In this document: positions 22,788 through 28,482 of the stretch, in pieces
Layout: each line of letters opens with the position of its first letter
Position numbering within the stretch: the first letter of the stretch is position 1
Virus record (IMG/VR): IMGVR_UViG_3300037452_000034
Location: 1 to 37,989 of that record
DNA from: a virus
Direction: 5' to 3' (one strand)
Length of the DNA: 37,989 bases
Made by a program: the position numbers and the translations under genes
The notes under the pieces: generated by a model
The model's database searches: none
Seen by the model: only the letters and a program-made list of their open reading frames with translations
What the model was told of the DNA's origin: nothing

Positions 22788-22940
22788 TTACACCTGGTGG
22801 TTCCGGTGGAAGTACTGCTCGCGCTCTACATCGTTCTCAGCGTTCCACTGGGAGTCGCGGTGCTTCTCCCGTGAGTACAGCAGGAACCAGAAGGTAGCGA
22901 CGAGGACGAAGATGATGACCTCGAATATCAGGAAGATCAC
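22788..22940 (-). CDS. Small membrane protein
   Basis: 50 residues from GTG 22940, overlapping the upstream stop by GTGA. Residues 2-22 are strongly hydrophobic (IFLIFEVIIFVLVATFWFLL), then a charged, His-rich tail (SREKHRDSQWNAENDVEREQ). One membrane span with a cytosolic tail. Function unknown. Confidence 0.6.
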   Translation of the reverse strand: MIFLIFEVIIFVLVATFWFLLYSREKHRDSQWNAENDVEREQYFHRNHQV

Positions 22941-23293
22941 TCGTCTACCTCGATCATCGTCTCGAGGCTGGCGGAATAGAGGGTTGCGTGGCTACCCTTC
23001 GGGCTGACGACGAACGCCGCCTTCTCCAGCCCACTCTCGTGGATGGCCAGAACGGTCCAGATTGTACCGTTGTAACCATTGAACTGGTACGTCTTGCCCA
23101 GCTCGAAGAACGGCTTCACCTCGGTGCAGTCCTTGAGATAGGGCGAATAGCCGATCTGCTCATACCCGTCGGTGGCGTCGCTCTTGATGTACAGGTACTT
23201 GCTGCGACCGACGGCAGTGACGGTTCGGACTTCGCCATTCGAACCTTTTCGGATAACCATGCCGACCTTGAGGTCGGCCATTGTGAGACTCAC
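22937..23293 (-). CDS. Beta-rich early protein, tandem SH3-like pattern
   Basis: 118 residues from GTG 23293 with AAGGAG 5 nt upstream; ATG 23281 is also in frame. Two similar halves: ADLKVGMVIRKGSNGEVRTV followed by a Y-I-K-S strand, and FELGKTYQFNGYNGTIWTVL followed by AAFVVSP. The G-x-x-Y/I-x-x-x-G-x-x-G pattern suggests repeated SH3-like barrels. Function unknown. Confidence 0.6.
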   Translation of the reverse strand: MSLTMADLKVGMVIRKGSNGEVRTVTAVGRSKYLYIKSDATDGYEQIGYSPYLKDCTEVKPFFELGKTYQFNGYNGTIWTVLAIHESGLEKAAFVVSPKGSHATLYSASLETMIEVDE

Positions 23294-23433
23294 TTCTTCT
23301 CCTTCTCCCGATAGAACACGCACGGGCACCGCGACTCGGTGCACCGCTGGCCACCACCAAGGATCTTGGATCCCGTGTGCTTTTCACGAGGGTGACCACA
23401 GTTGAAGCAGTCACCCTTGAGTCTTCCGAACAC
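23290..23433 (-). CDS. Small Cys-rich zinc-binding protein
   Basis: 47 residues from GTG 23433. Cys and His at CFNCGH (9-14), CTESRCPC (about 32-39) and a His pair resemble a treble-clef or zinc knuckle. Basic C-terminus (REKEKK). Directly follows the upstream stop with no gap. Possible nucleic-acid binding; family not recognised. Confidence 0.6.
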   Translation of the reverse strand: MFGRLKGDCFNCGHPREKHTGSKILGGGQRCTESRCPCVFYREKEKK

Positions 23434-23895
23434 CTACCATCCACCTTTTCTCCAGTGGTCCACGTCCCCTTCGGGGCGCAGCCACGTCCACTTGCCTATC
23501 TCGTCCTTGAGCCATCCGTGATGCAGGGAGCAGCAGGGGTGAGTCTTGGAACTGCTGGCTTCCCACGCATGTGCCGCAGCCTTGGCTGTCGGCGACAGGA
23601 TCGGGACGACACGCCATCGGGCGTGTCCTTTACCTGTAGCAGGATCCGATGCGAACCTCTCGCCCATCCGCTGGGCCTGCAGTTCCGTGTTGAACGGACC
23701 ACACGCCCACAGGTGGAAGTCGGCATCACCGGCATACTTGAGGTTGGCCACCATCACGAAGCGCTTGGCTGTCTCACGGACGGCGTCGATCGCCTCAATG
23801 ATGCGGTCGGCCGCATCCTCCTCCAGCCACATATCGTAGTCAGGATCGGAGAACACAGCCAGGACCGCCTTGCGCTCAGATGCCGGGATCGGCAT
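23434..23895 (-). CDS. Early protein of unknown function
   Basis: 153 residues from ATG 23895, overlapping the upstream gene by 20 nt. Helical N-terminus with an acidic DYDMWLEEDAADRI patch, a central beta part (RFVMVANLKYAGDADFHLWA), and a C-terminus with CCSLHHGW that might bind metal. No family recognised. Confidence 0.6.
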   Translation of the reverse strand: MPIPASERKAVLAVFSDPDYDMWLEEDAADRIIEAIDAVRETAKRFVMVANLKYAGDADFHLWACGPFNTELQAQRMGERFASDPATGKGHARWRVVPILSPTAKAAAHAWEASSSKTHPCCSLHHGWLKDEIGKWTWLRPEGDVDHWRKGGW

Positions 23896-24310
23896 CTTCG
23901 TATTTCATGGTCAAGTCGGCCATCTCTACGGCCCGACCCCAGGTGGTTCCCGAGTCCTGCTCACCCTGTACGATGCGGAGCCACTCTGCGACGCCCTTAT
24001 CGAAGGTCAGGAGACCACAGGCATTGCCATAGCGGAGGATGTCAGGGGCAGCACCGTTGTAGGCGTTAGCCAGCAGCCACTCCAGCGGAACTCCGCCCTT
24101 GTGCAGGGCGACGCCGACAATGCATGCCGGGCAGGCCTCAGTGGTGACAGCGTCACCTTGGAAGGAGCCGTCATCGTCGACGTAGCCGTACATGGTGTCC
24201 GCCTCAACGGCGTAGACGCAGGCATTGAAGGGGTAGACGTAGTCCTCGCCCTTCTCCGCAACTGCCTCATTGACGAGACGCTTGGCTGTTGCCAAGTCGA
24301 GGTGAAGCAT
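23876..24310 (-). CDS. Early protein, paralogue of 26741-27340 (downstream of the hammerhead ribozyme)
   Basis: 144 residues from ATG 24310 with a GGGGAGAGAT SD. Shares with the 26741-27340 product: E-K-G-x-D-Y-V-Y near the start, a C-I-V-G-x-x-L-H-x-x-G-V-P-L block, and F-x-x-G-V-x-E-x-L...Q-D-x-G-x-T-W-G-x-A near the end. Function unknown. Its 5' leader contains the 3' part of the ribozyme: self-cleavage would give a 55-nt leader before the ATG. Confidence 0.65.
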   Translation of the reverse strand: MLHLDLATAKRLVNEAVAEKGEDYVYPFNACVYAVEADTMYGYVDDDGSFQGDAVTTEACPACIVGVALHKGGVPLEWLLANAYNGAAPDILRYGNACGLLTFDKGVAEWLRIVQGEQDSGTTWGRAVEMADLTMKYEDADPGI

Positions 24311-24337
24311 AGTATCTCTCCCCTGTCGAGCCTGTCT

Positions 24338-24393
24338 GGACTCATCAGCACTGGATTCACCAGTGGACGCTGCCCAATGGCAGCGTTTCGTCC
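24338..24393 (-). ncRNA. Type II hammerhead ribozyme
   Basis: Minus strand, 5' to 3': GGAC (stem II) GAAA, stem III ACGCTGCC/GGCAGCGT with loop ATTG, cleavage nucleotide C (24366), stem I CACTGG/CCAGTG with loop TGAAT, core CTGATGA (24348-24342), GTCC (stem II). Every core nucleotide of the hammerhead is present: CUGAUGA, GAAA with the A15.1-U16.1 pair, G10.1-C11.1, and C17. Stem II is the open helix, so this is type II. Cleavage is predicted between 24366 and 24365. The RNA begins directly after the TAA of one gene (24396-24394) and ends 27 nt before the next gene's ATG, so it would split the polycistronic mRNA. Confidence 0.93.
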
Positions 24394-24573
24394 TTAGAGT
24401 TCCTCAATGGTGACTGTGACCTTGTACATGTAGTCACGGTAGTCGTTGACGTCGGCGTCCGAGTCGCACACAACATCACTCATGGCCCTGTCGACCTCAG
24501 CCGTGGCAATGGAGATGTTGTCAGCCGACATCCATCCGTACATCGTGACCGGAACGGGCTTGCTGCGCTTCAC
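24394..24573 (-). CDS. Small early protein upstream of the ribozyme
   Basis: 59 residues from GTG 24573 (GTGA overlap upstream). Begins MKRSKPVPVTMYGWMSADN, then an acidic DSDADVNDYRDY part and a final beta strand KVTVTIEEL. The TAA stop abuts stem II of the hammerhead ribozyme, so its mRNA would end with the ribozyme 5' product. Function unknown. Confidence 0.6.
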   Translation of the reverse strand: MKRSKPVPVTMYGWMSADNISIATAEVDRAMSDVVCDSDADVNDYRDYMYKVTVTIEEL

Positions 24574-24890
24574 TCGGCACCAGCCTCGTGCACGATACCC
24601 AGGAACTTGAGCAGGTTGGCATGCTTGCTGGCGTAGGCCTTGACGATCTCCTCACGGTGGTAGAACTCGGACCGGCCCACCTTCATCACGGACTGCACGT
24701 TGGCACCAGTGATGATGCCCTTGACGGTCTGCTCGATGGAGCCGACCTCCTTGGCGATCTGTGCGATCGTCACAAGCTTCTCGGCGTTGGACACGAACTC
24801 CTTCAGCGCTTCAGCCTTGGCCTCGGCACGGACCTTCTCCGTGATCTCAGCCTCGATCTTGGCGCGGAGCTCTTCCATGTTGACGCTCAT
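24570..24890 (-). CDS. Coiled-coil plus HTH-like DNA-binding protein
   Basis: 106 residues from ATG 24890 with GGGAGAGA upstream. Residues 1-35 form a charged coiled coil (EELRAKIEAEITEKVRAEAK). Residues 40-95 look like a winged helix-turn-helix (LVTIAQIAKEVGSIEQTVKG, then a basic wing and HREEIVKAYA). Likely an early DNA-binding regulator or host-takeover factor. Its mRNA leader contains copy 1 of the 62-bp repeat. Confidence 0.65.
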   Translation of the reverse strand: MSVNMEELRAKIEAEITEKVRAEAKAEALKEFVSNAEKLVTIAQIAKEVGSIEQTVKGIITGANVQSVMKVGRSEFYHREEIVKAYASKHANLLKFLGIVHEAGAE

Positions 24891-24915
24891 AATCTCTCTC
24901 CCTTGTTTCCAGTAT

Positions 24916-24977
24916 CAGACTGATATCTGGAGTATCGACAGCCCTGAAGGGCTGTCTCAACCTCAAACATCACTCAC
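24916..24977 (-). repeat. 62-bp structured leader repeat, copy 1
   Basis: Same length as copy 2 at 25600-25661, and nearly identical outside the hairpin stem. Contains GACAGCCC, loop TGAA, GGGCTGTC (24937-24956). Flanks are CAGACTGATATCTGG on one side and TCAACCTCAAACATCACTCAC-type sequence on the other. It lies in the leader of the 24570-24890 gene. Confidence 0.8.
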
Positions 24978-24979
24978 TG

Positions 24980-25573
24980 TCAGTCCTCGCAACCACAGTG
25001 GCACCGGGGGCGGTCGTACTCGGACCTCCCCCAGGGGGCGTTGCACTCCTCGTACAGCATGCTACTGTCGAGCTTTCCGGCGATCCGGGCGTACTCCTTC
25101 CACTCTTCGACGGTCGGCATGTCGCCGACGGCCAAGCGCTCCAGGATCCGGACAGACTGGCAACCACCGTCGAAGGTGCCGTAGAAGATGATGAACGCCT
25201 GATAGCGCTCAAGCCCGAGGTACTCGGCCCCGACCGTCCAGAAGTCGAGCTCCCTGTGCTCCTGGGTGCTGGGACTGATCCACTGGGTCTCGTAAGCGTC
25301 CCAGGACTGGCTGCTGTAGGTCTGCTTGATCTTCCTGATCTGCACGGACCAGCCAGCTTCGATGGCTGCGAAGCCAGCGACACACATGGTGGTTCCGCAG
25401 AGGGTCGGGCTCACCCCAGCCTTAAGGGTGAACTTGCTCTGTCCGGCGGGGAGGCGGAGGCGGGCCTGATTGAACCAGGTACTGATGTTGAAGCCAGACC
25501 CGCTGGGAAGACCCTCCTTCTCCTGCTCCTCCAGGATGTCTGCGAGGACTCGATGAATTCCGGCTCGGTTCAT
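24980..25573 (-). CDS. Early protein with Cys motifs, unknown function
   Basis: 197 residues from ATG 25573 with GGGAGAGAT upstream. Middle contains CGTTMCVAGFAAIEAGW, a phrase I recall from uncharacterised actinophage early proteins. C-terminus ends CHCGCED with a CNAPW before it, a possible metal site. Predicted alpha/beta, no enzyme motif. Lies between the two 62-bp leader repeats. Confidence 0.65.
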   Translation of the reverse strand: MNRAGIHRVLADILEEQEKEGLPSGSGFNISTWFNQARLRLPAGQSKFTLKAGVSPTLCGTTMCVAGFAAIEAGWSVQIRKIKQTYSSQSWDAYETQWISPSTQEHRELDFWTVGAEYLGLERYQAFIIFYGTFDGGCQSVRILERLAVGDMPTVEEWKEYARIAGKLDSSMLYEECNAPWGRSEYDRPRCHCGCED

Positions 25574-25599
25574 GATCTCTCTCCCTGGTTGTACTGTTC

Positions 25600-25661
25600 C
25601 AGACTGATATCTGGAGTATCGGCAGCGCCGAAGCGCTGCCTCAACCTCAAACATCACTCAC
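25600..25661 (-). repeat. 62-bp structured leader repeat, copy 2
   Basis: Hairpin GGCAGCGC, loop CGAA, GCGCTGCC (25621-25640). Compared with copy 1, the second pair is A-T to G-C and the seventh C-G to G-C, both compensatory. The flanking blocks are unchanged. It lies in the leader of the 24980-25573 gene, and its far end overlaps the stop of the upstream gene. Confidence 0.8.
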
Positions 25662-25882
25662 CTGTGTCCGCCGTTCAACTCGATCAGGATCCGCTCAACG
25701 GCATTGGACCATGAGGTGGCATTGGCGTGCCACTCCTCACTGAAGCCCAGAAGCTTCCATTCGTACTTCTCACCACGACTGGTCTTCTGGGCATAGGCGA
25801 CCGGTCGACCGCCGTCCTTCAGGTAGACAGTGCGTCGACGCTGCCTGGAATGGCCAGCAAGGGTCACCATGGAGCGGTTCAA
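25658..25882 (-). CDS. Small basic protein
   Basis: 74 residues from TTG 25882 (TTGA overlap, GGGAG 7 nt upstream). Basic N-terminus (HSRQRRRTVYLKDGGRPVAY), then an aromatic middle (KYEWKLLGFSEEWHANATSW) and a helical end. Could bind nucleic acid. The stop lies in the 62-bp repeat copy 2. Confidence 0.55.
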   Translation of the reverse strand: MNRSMVTLAGHSRQRRRTVYLKDGGRPVAYAQKTSRGEKYEWKLLGFSEEWHANATSWSNAVERILIELNGGHR

Positions 25883-26073
25883 AACTGCACTCCCATCCAG
25901 TACCGTTGAAAGTTGGTAGTGCAGGGGCCGCAGAGATTGACACCCTTGCGACCACTCATGACTCTGCCACCGAACATGGTGGTCCAGCTCATGTTCATGG
26001 TCTGTTTGTCGACATCGTGCTCGTACTCCTCGTGGCACCTGTCACAGGTGATTACCACCCTGTACGCCTTCAA
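25879..26073 (-). CDS. Zinc-ribbon-like small protein
   Basis: 64 residues from TTG 26073. Two CxxC motifs, CDRC (10-13) and CGPC (about 48-51), separated by a charged and Met-rich stretch (EEYEHDVDKQTMNMSWTTM). Zinc-ribbon geometry. Overlaps its neighbours by 4 nt each. Function unknown. Confidence 0.6.
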   Translation of the reverse strand: MKAYRVVITCDRCHEEYEHDVDKQTMNMSWTTMFGGRVMSGRKGVNLCGPCTTNFQRYWMGVQF

Positions 26074-26294
26074 TGCTTCACCTTCACCATCAGCATGGAG
26101 TTGACTGTGATGCTGCCTTCACGGCCGTGGATGGTCGTCCAGCCCTGATCAGAGATATCCACACGCTCAATCAGCATGTGAGCATTCCCCTCGAAGGCCG
26201 TCGGCTTGCGGTGCCTGCCCATCTCCGGGGAGACGAGGATCACCATCGTTGGGTGTAGTTGGTGTGCCGGTAACGGCACGTACTGCTCAGCCAT
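26070..26294 (-). CDS. Small beta-rich protein
   Basis: 74 residues from ATG 26294, 4 nt after the upstream stop. Contains several strand-like stretches (PTMVILVSPEM, AHMLIERVDI, SITVNSMLMVKVKH). No motif recognised. Probably a compact beta barrel. Confidence 0.55.
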   Translation of the reverse strand: MAEQYVPLPAHQLHPTMVILVSPEMGRHRKPTAFEGNAHMLIERVDISDQGWTTIHGREGSITVNSMLMVKVKH

Positions 26295-26298
26295 GCCA

Positions 26299-26481
26299 CT
26301 ACTCCATTCCCATGGCAGCAAGCCACTCGTCAGCATCCATGCCATCGATCACCAGATTTCCACCGGACAGGTAGAAGTCGGTAACCCCCAGCTCGATGCC
26401 GCCGAAGCGTGCATCACTGATGATCCGGTTGCGCTTCAACCGAAGCGCAATGATCTCATCATGGGTAAGCGTGGTTGCCAT
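26299..26481 (-). CDS. Small early protein
   Basis: 60 residues from ATG 26481 with GGGAGAGAG upstream. Helical N-terminus (THDEIIALRLKRNRIISDA) followed by strands and an acidic end (DGMDADEWLAAMGME). Its leader carries the CTGA-loop hairpin at 26532-26551. Function unknown. Confidence 0.58.
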   Translation of the reverse strand: MATTLTHDEIIALRLKRNRIISDARFGGIELGVTDFYLSGGNLVIDGMDADEWLAAMGME

Positions 26482-26531
26482 AAGTATCTCTCTCCCTATG
26501 TCCTGCGTTCGGCACTGTGATGCCGCTACAA

Positions 26532-26551
26532 CGCACGCCCTGAGGCGTGCG
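26532..26551 (-). promoter_or_regulatory. Leader hairpin with CTNA-type loop
   Basis: CGCACGCC, loop CTGA (plus-strand reading), GGCGTGCG: 8-bp perfect stem in the leader of the 26299-26481 gene. A second smaller hairpin, CGGCA/TGCCG, follows in the minus transcript. The order large hairpin, small hairpin, GGGAGAGA matches the 62-bp repeats without sequence identity. Confidence 0.65.
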
Positions 26552-26561
26552 CTCTAGTTGG

Positions 26562-26744
26562 TCACAGTTCGTCTGTCCATTCGACCGTGTAGTCGTGGCC
26601 GAGCCAGTCGGTTACTACGCCAGCAGCATGGAGCTTGCCATGTGTGTAGTAGGCCTCATCGACTACGTCGATCCTGTGAGTGTCAGCCGGAGCTGACACC
26701 AAGTAGACGTACTCCAGCCCATTATTGCGCCCTAGGGCGCTCAC
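26562..26744 (-). CDS. Small protein of unknown function
   Basis: 60 residues from GTG 26744 (GTGA overlap); ATG 26753 is an alternative. Alternating strands and acidic turns (GLEYVYLVSAPADTHRIDVV; HDYTVEWTDEL). No motif recognised. Confidence 0.55.
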   Translation of the reverse strand: MSALGRNNGLEYVYLVSAPADTHRIDVVDEAYYTHGKLHAAGVVTDWLGHDYTVEWTDEL

Positions 26745-27340
26745 TCGCCACATGCCATGGCCTCCCCGAAGTTGCCGTCCTGCAAGTTGCAGAACAGGCA
26801 CTTGGTCCCGGCTTCGAGGTTGCCACAGAAGCAGTTGTTCTCACAGACAACGCAGTCGTGCAGCGTTCCGGGGGTGTGAGGGGAGTCACCGTGGAGCCAT
26901 CCGGCCTCATTGAGTGCGGCCCGGTATGCCGTGCCCCAGGTCTTCCCCGCATCCTGCTTTGTCTGTGCAGCCTGAAGGATTTCACCCACGCCGTCCTCGA
27001 AGACGAGGTTCGGGATGTACTTCTCAAGATCCTCGGCCGAGTGGTACTCGGCCTCCGAGAAGTCGCGAAGTGGAACACCAAGACGATGCAGGGTGCTTCC
27101 GACGATGCATCCGGGGACGCCGGAGGATGCACTCCAGTGCACATAGCTGCACCGGACAGAATCCTCCAGGCTTGTCGGGCTCTCGCCTGCGCCGTTGACG
27201 TAGACGTAGTCCGAACCCTTCTCTGTCACCGCAGCCTTGAGCGCCTCAATGGCGCTCTCCTTGGTGACAACGATGTCGTTCTCGCTCATACTGGTCTCTT
27301 TTCTTTGAAAAGCGACGGCCGATGGTTTCATGGAAACCAT
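26741..27340 (-). CDS. Early protein with C-terminal Cys motifs, paralogue of 23876-24310
   Basis: 199 residues from ATG 27340, chosen because GGGAGAGAG lies just upstream as in the neighbouring genes; ATG 27289 (MSENDIVV) is an alternative. Residues 40-150 align with the 23876-24310 product (EKGSDYVY, GCIVGSTLHRLGVPL, QDAGKTWGTA). It has an extra C-terminal region with CVVCENNCFCGN and CLFC, six Cys likely binding zinc. The start codon lies in a perfect 9-bp hairpin. Function unknown. Confidence 0.62.
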   Translation of the reverse strand: MVSMKPSAVAFQRKETSMSENDIVVTKESAIEALKAAVTEKGSDYVYVNGAGESPTSLEDSVRCSYVHWSASSGVPGCIVGSTLHRLGVPLRDFSEAEYHSAEDLEKYIPNLVFEDGVGEILQAAQTKQDAGKTWGTAYRAALNEAGWLHGDSPHTPGTLHDCVVCENNCFCGNLEAGTKCLFCNLQDGNFGEAMACGE

Positions 27341-27341
27341 C
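27321..27341 (-). promoter_or_regulatory. Hairpin burying the start codon of 26741-27340
   Basis: GATGGTTTC and GAAACCATC, 9-bp perfect stem with a 3-nt loop. In the minus transcript the ATG at 27340-27338 is inside the 5' arm and the SD lies directly before it, so the fold would hide the start. The arms include codons 1-6. Confidence 0.65.
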
Positions 27342-27382
27342 AACTCTCTCCCTGTGTTCAAGGACCGCTTGCGCGGTCCAGC

Positions 27383-27423
27383 TCCGGGGGATGGAATCGA
27401 ACCATCCTATAACCATTCCCGAA
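27383..27423 (-). other. tRNA T-arm-like minihelix
   Basis: Minus strand: TTCGGG paired with CCCGGA (one G-U), stacked on GGATGG, loop TTCGATT, CCATCC. The loop has the conserved T54-T55-C56-x-A58 pattern. Stacked arms total 12 bp, the length of a tRNA acceptor plus T minihelix. It begins 11 nt after a stop codon. D- and anticodon arms are absent, so it is not a complete tRNA. Confidence 0.45.
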
Positions 27424-27433
27424 TCCTCAATGC

Positions 27434-27703
27434 TCAGGCGTTGCTGATAACCACTCCACCACGCTTGCCGGACTCCACAACCTTCCACGGGTAGTCGAAC
27501 GGGCACCCGATCGTGGCGTATTCGAGTGCACTGGACCAGTCTTCCTCGCTCCACGGGTACAGGCTTGCTGAGACATTCTCGTCTCCACTGTTCCGGCGTA
27601 CATTGCGGAGGAGCTGTCGGACCTCGGACAGACTTGCTGCCTGCTTGAGGTCGAATCCACCCATGGAGTAGTGGATGTACATGATGTACCGCATCTTCTT
27701 CAT
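27434..27703 (-). CDS. First gene of the early operon, unknown function
   Basis: 89 residues from ATG 27703 with CAGGGAGAGAAC upstream. Basic start (MKKMRYIMYIHYSMGGFDLK), a helical centre and an aromatic stretch (SLYPWSEEDWSSALEYATIG). First gene after the rRNA-like leader, so it is probably among the earliest and most abundant transcripts; such proteins often act on the host. Function not recognised. Confidence 0.6.
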   Translation of the reverse strand: MKKMRYIMYIHYSMGGFDLKQAASLSEVRQLLRNVRRNSGDENVSASLYPWSEEDWSSALEYATIGCPFDYPWKVVESGKRGGVVISNA

Positions 27704-27720
27704 GTTCTCTCCCTGTGTTC

Positions 27721-27840
27721 ACCGTTCGCTATACGAACGGTCTGGGAAGGTGGCAGGCACTCATGTGGACATGACTGCCACCAACCCTTGATTTAGGGAA
27801 AGAAAGAGATGACTAGTAGTTGCAGGGCCTCAAGCCCTGC
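27721..27840 (-). promoter_or_regulatory. Structured early leader: three hairpins
   Basis: Leader of the early operon. 27721-27741: ACCGTTCG/CGAACGGT. 27749-27782: GGTGGCAG/CTGCCACC with an inner TCATGT/ACATGA stem. 27822-27840: GCAGGGC/GCCCTGC with loop CTCAA. All three are perfect stems. None is followed by a U-run, so they are more likely stabilisers or NusA-pause structures than terminators. Confidence 0.65.
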
Positions 27841-27860
27841 CGTTTACCACTAGTGGCACA

Positions 27861-27880
27861 ATGTTGAGTTCTCAAAGAAC
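27861..27880 (-). promoter_or_regulatory. rRNA-operon-type boxA/boxC antitermination element
   Basis: The minus strand reads GTTCTTTGAGAACTCAACAT. The GAACTCAA core with the preceding TTTGAG matches the boxA-boxC region of actinobacterial rRNA leaders; the boxC 11-mer GAACUCAAUAG is the RNA bound by the KH domains of mycobacterial NusA. It is placed about 75 nt downstream of a -10 hexamer and heads the long minus-strand early region. Host antitermination factors (NusA, NusB, S10) would be expected to bind. Confidence 0.8.
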
Positions 27881-27953
27881 GACCCATCGAAGGCTTTGCG
27901 GCCGGTTGCCAGTCCGGACGAGTGCTTCTCGGCTTGCTCTGTGGTGCGTAGCC

Positions 27954-27984
27954 AGCTTAGCAGCTGGATCCTGCGGTCTGTCAA
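27954..27984 (-). promoter_or_regulatory. Early promoter P1 (TTGACA / TAAGCT)
   Basis: Minus strand: TTGACA at 27984-27979 and TAAGCT at 27959-27954, spacing 19 nt (or CTAAGC at 18). The -35 is perfect. It is followed by the boxA/boxC element, as in rRNA operons. Confidence 0.6.
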
Positions 27985-28299
27985 TCCCCCAGTTTCAGGG
28001 ATTCGCACCGTGGTTTGCCTGTTCGGACCGGCCGATGTGATCGGTCGCGGTACTACTGGGCTAGCCGCTGGTGCTGAGGAGAGCTTCGCACTGCCGTGCT
28101 TCCCGTGTCAAGACTCTCTTTCGAGGATCTCAATCCGATCTTCACTGCCCGTGCTGCGTTTTCCTGCTGGACACAAATCTAGGGGGATGAGTCCTCGTGT
28201 TCCAGCACGGACTGATCACGGCAATGTCACGGAACGATAACGGGATTTCGGCCGGCCAATCGGACGGTTGGTATTTGCAACCATATGGACATGAGGAAA
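27985..28299. other. Non-coding region upstream of the early promoters
   Basis: About 315 bp without a convincing gene on either strand. Contains P2 and several partial inverted repeats, for example CGTGCTG near 28150 with CAGCACG near 28203. I see no third -35/-10 pair and no riboswitch consensus. May hold activator sites. Confidence 0.5.
28082..28111 (-). promoter_or_regulatory. Possible upstream early promoter P2 (TTGACA / GAAGCT)
   Basis: Minus strand TTGACA at 28111-28106 and GAAGCT at 28087-28082, spacing 18 nt. The -10 is weak but resembles that of P1, and a tandem pair of TTGACA promoters is the rRNA-operon arrangement. Confidence 0.45.
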
Positions 28300-28315
28300 G
28301 GCCGCCGAAGCGGCC
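28300..28315 (-). terminator. Terminator of the two-gene minus operon
   Basis: Minus strand GGCCGC, loop TTCG, GCGGCC, then TTTCCTC. A 6-bp GC stem closed by a UUCG loop, 5 nt after the stop of the 28321-28482 gene, insulating it from the rRNA-like promoter region. Confidence 0.75.
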
Positions 28316-28320
28316 CTCCC

Positions 28321-28482
28321 CTACTCTCCTCGCCTGATCAGCTCCTTGATGATGTACCGGATGTCCGTCAGCGCCGCAGTCCGCTTCGGCTGATGGGGGT
28401 CATGGCGGTGAACCTCTCGCAACTCGGCCAGCCTGGCCTTCAGGTCCGCCGTGCTGGTGTTCTGGAGGGTCGTACCGGTCAC
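28321..28482 (-). CDS. Small helical protein
   Basis: 53 residues from GTG 28482, overlapping the upstream stop by GTGA. Two helices (STADLKARLAELREVHRHDP; ALTDIRYIIKELIRRGE), charged, resembling a helical hairpin. Second gene of a two-gene operon. Function unknown. Confidence 0.65.
   Translation of the reverse strand: MTGTTLQNTSTADLKARLAELREVHRHDPHQPKRTAALTDIRYIIKELIRRGE

Noticed and set aside
27382-27472. A full 91-nt tRNA-Ser/Leu-like gene on the minus strand
   Set aside because: TCCGG can pair at the ends, but the D-arm is 4 nt out of place, there is no proper 7-nt anticodon loop with U33, and most of it is the coding end of the 27434-27703 gene. Only the T-arm part is kept.
28185-28215. 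GATGAGTCC followed by GGAC, resembling a second hammerhead
   Set aside because: The CTG before ATGA and the GAAA after GGAC are missing, so the catalytic core is incomplete.
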